DNA from: Candidatus Kapaibacterium sp. | GTDB lineage: Bacteria > Bacteroidota > Ignavibacteria > Kapaibacteriales > Kapaibacteriaceae | Assembly (NCBI GenBank): GCA_030830285.1 | Contig: JAURNF010000101.1 | Coordinates: 1-6,898, forward strand | DNA: 6,898 nucleotides | Reading direction: 5' to 3' | Part shown: one piece after another, positions 5,240 through 6,898 of the stretch | Layout: each line of letters opens with the position of its first letter | Position numbering within the stretch: position 1 is the first letter of the stretch | Program-made: the position numbers and the translations under genes | Notes under the pieces: generated by a model | The model's input: only the letters and a program-made list of their open reading frames with translations | Database searches by the model: none | What the model was told of the DNA's origin: nothing

Positions 5240-6898
5240 ATGTTATCGCCGCATCCAGGACCATCCACCACCGCTCGGTCAGCTCTCAACCTGACGTCGG
5301 TTCTCGATGTAGCCACTCGGGCCAGCGAATACGACTCGGCTGAGCCGATTCTGAACGCAGCGCTTCTGAGTATGATGGGGCGACTTAAGGTCCTGAAAGC
5401 GTGCGTTCTTCGTCCTCTCGACGGAAGATTTGAGACGGTGATCACGAAGGGACTAGCCCCTGCATCGGTTTTGCCGTTCACGTGTGATGAGCCGATGCCA
5501 GCCGATCAGTGTCCGGGCGCAGAGCAACTCGTTGAAGCAGGCGTTCTGTGGCTTGTCCCGTTGCATTCTCAGGGCACCATAAGCGCACTGATGTGCTTGG
5601 GCACGAGCCTTGATGAGCTGGGTGACGCGGAATCACTTCTCTATCTCGACGTCATGCGAGCAATTGTGGCTGTTGCAGTCCACAATGCCGAGTCAATGGT
5701 TGAGCTTCGCAAATCCCGTATCGCAGTCGAGCGCCAAGCTCTTCTCTTGCGCTCCTTGTTTGAGGTATCTCGTGACTTCAATGGCATTGTCGACGATCAG
5801 GCAATCCTACGTCTAACATCGCTGCGCCTGATGGGGCAGCTGATGACGTCGAGTTTTGCTATCATTCTCGATCCATCGTTTGGGATGGAGACCGTGATTG
5901 TCAATCGGGCGGATGCACAGCATCTGTCGGGATTGTATCCTCTAGCCCTTGATCTCCGCACTGCCACGCGCACCGAGGACCTTCCAGAGTCCGATCCCCT
6001 CCGAGACCTCTTCGTGCAGCACAATGTCGGGATGGCCGCTCCGATGGTACTGCGCGGCAAATCACTCGGCGTGTTGGCTGTATGCAGGAAGCTCACAGGA
6101 GCTGACTTTACCAAGGATGAGTGCTCGTTTCTTGAGTCTGTTGCGTCTATCGTGATTACGGCACTTGAAAACGAACGACTCGACCGCGACCGACGCGAGC
6201 GCGAGCGTCTTGAGAACGAGCTCGACATTGCCGCTACGATTCAATCGGGATTGCTGCCGTTGGAACTACCGAGTACGCCAGGACTCGAGATTGCGGCATC
6301 GATGACCACAAGTAGACGGATCGGTGGTGACTACTACGACGTCATCCCGCTCGATCACGAACGTGTGCTGATTGCCATAGCTGATGTGGCAGGGAAGGGC
6401 GTACCAGCAGCACTCCTGATGGCAAATGTTCAAGCTGCGCTGAATGTCATGGCGCCGCTCGACCTGCCGCTGCCGTTACTGATGGGGCGGATGAACCACT
6501 TGGTGTGCTCCAATACCGAGCCAGATGTGTTCGTGACCATGTTTGTGGGTGTGATCAACACTGCACAGCGACAGATCAGTTATGTCAATGCAGGACACAA
6601 TCCACCGCTCCTTGTGCGCGATGGCCTTTGCGAACAACTGCGCACCGGCGGAGTACTCATTGGCGTATTACCCGACGCACCTCCGTATCAAGAGGGAGTG
6701 CATGATCTTCTGCACAACGACACTCTTCTTCTGTACACCGATGGCGTAACGGAAGCAATCGACACACAGCGAAATGAGTACGGCGCTGATCGCCTCTGCG
6801 CATGGCTCGTCAACCACACATCGTATTCTGCTGCATCCATTGTTGATGCACTTCGATCTGAACTTACAACGTATCGTGCGTCGGATACTCCCGACGAC
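5240..6898 (+). CDS. GAF-GAF-PP2C (SpoIIE/RsbU-type) serine/threonine phosphatase, C-terminus cut by window end
   Basis: The frame is open from ATG at 5240 to the window edge, giving 553 residues. Two GAF-like sensor regions come first. The first (about 15-152) is divergent and ends in the helix AIVAVAVHNAE. The second (about 168-312) includes SSFAIILDP, AAPMVLRGKSLGVLAV (266-281) and the closing helix IVITALENERL. A charged coiled-coil linker (about 308-330) leads to ELDIAATIQSGLLP (327-340), the usual entry to the SpoIIE phosphatase domain. Metal-binding and core motifs are IGGDYYD (361-367, Asp364), ADVAGKG (381-387, Asp382), MFVGVIN (434-440), AGHNPPLL (451-458), TDGVTEA (500-506, Asp501) and PDD (551-553), where the window ends at the expected DD.T motif. 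All four metal-binding positions thus appear present, so it should be an active Mn/Mg-dependent phosphatase with only a short tail missing. There is no signal peptide or membrane segment, so it is cytoplasmic. RsbU relatives dephosphorylate anti-anti-sigma (STAS) proteins in partner-switching circuits; no partner is visible here. The GAF ligand is unknown. No Shine-Dalgarno precedes the ATG. Confidence 0.93.
   Translation, partial: MLSPHPGPSTTARSALNLTSVLDVATRASEYDSAEPILNAALLSMMGRLKVLKACVLRPLDGRFETVITKGLAPASVLPFTCDEPMPADQCPGAEQLVEAGVLWLVPLHSQGTISALMCLGTSLDELGDAESLLYLDVMRAIVAVAVHNAESMVELRKSRIAVERQALLLRSLFEVSRDFNGIVDDQAILRLTSLRLMGQLMTSSFAIILDPSFGMETVIVNRADAQHLSGLYPLALDLRTATRTEDLPESDPLRDLFVQHNVGMAAPMVLRGKSLGVLAVCRKLTGADFTKDECSFLESVASIVITALENERLDRDRRERERLENELDIAATIQSGLLPLELPSTPGLEIAASMTTSRRIGGDYYDVIPLDHERVLIAIADVAGKGVPAALLMANVQAALNVMAPLDLPLPLLMGRMNHLVCSNTEPDVFVTMFVGVINTAQRQISYVNAGHNPPLLVRDGLCEQLRTGGVLIGVLPDAPPYQEGVHDLLHNDTLLLYTDGVTEAIDTQRNEYGADRLCAWLVNHTSYSAASIVDALRSELTTYRASDTPDD

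Noticed and set aside
5110..5481. 123-codon minus-strand frame spanning the divergent spacer
   Set aside because: It overlaps the starts of both real genes and the promoter region, and its Arg/Ser/Pro-rich translation resembles antisense noise.
5797..6228. 143-codon minus-strand frame opposite the phosphatase gene
   Set aside because: The Ser/Arg-rich repeats in its translation are the antisense image of the charged coiled-coil linker of the phosphatase, not a real protein.

Overview
The window carries four protein-coding genes that fill almost all of it. Three are on the minus strand and one is divergent on the plus strand. I see no RNA genes, mobile elements, CRISPR arrays or long repeats. 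The gene set points to a Gram-negative bacterium of the Bacteroidota/Chlorobiota/Ignavibacteriota group. The evidence is a large Oar/CarboxypepD_reg-type TonB-dependent receptor, a DUF4397 lipoprotein, a secreted OB-fold/EEP nuclease, weak or absent Shine-Dalgarno sequences, and one box matching the Bacteroidota -7 consensus TAnnTTTG. A Kapabacteria-like lineage is possible but is only a guess from gene content and roughly balanced base composition.

Layout, in minus-strand transcription order. From 5170 down to 1862 is a complete 1102-residue outer-membrane receptor with a signal peptide, a carboxypeptidase-regulatory-like domain, a plug and a beta-barrel. From 1850 (or 1862) down to 1173 is a 225-residue lipoprotein with two DUF4397-like units. 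From 1151 down past base 1 is the first 383 residues of a secreted endonuclease/exonuclease/phosphatase-family protein, preceded by two OB-fold-like segments; its C-terminus lies outside the window. The junctions are tight (11 or -1 nt, then 21 nt) and no terminator lies between the genes, so they look like one operon. All three products carry export signals, so the operon encodes an envelope or extracellular module.

A 69-bp spacer (5171-5239) separates the operon from the plus-strand gene, which starts at 5240 and runs off the end at 6898. That gene encodes a cytoplasmic GAF-GAF-coiled-coil-PP2C (SpoIIE/RsbU-type) serine/threonine phosphatase. The spacer must hold both divergent promoters. 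The minus side has a perfect TAnnTTTG box; the plus side has a weaker TATATTCG box so close to the ATG that its transcript could be leaderless.

How the genes may work together (inference): the nuclease could degrade extracellular nucleic acid and the receptor could take up a product or micronutrient. Alternatively the receptor may help secrete the nuclease or lipoprotein, as Oar does for a protease in Myxococcus. The phosphatase would act in a separate regulatory circuit, perhaps partner switching, and may or may not control its divergent neighbours. Each family is known; the specific combination is what deserves a second look.
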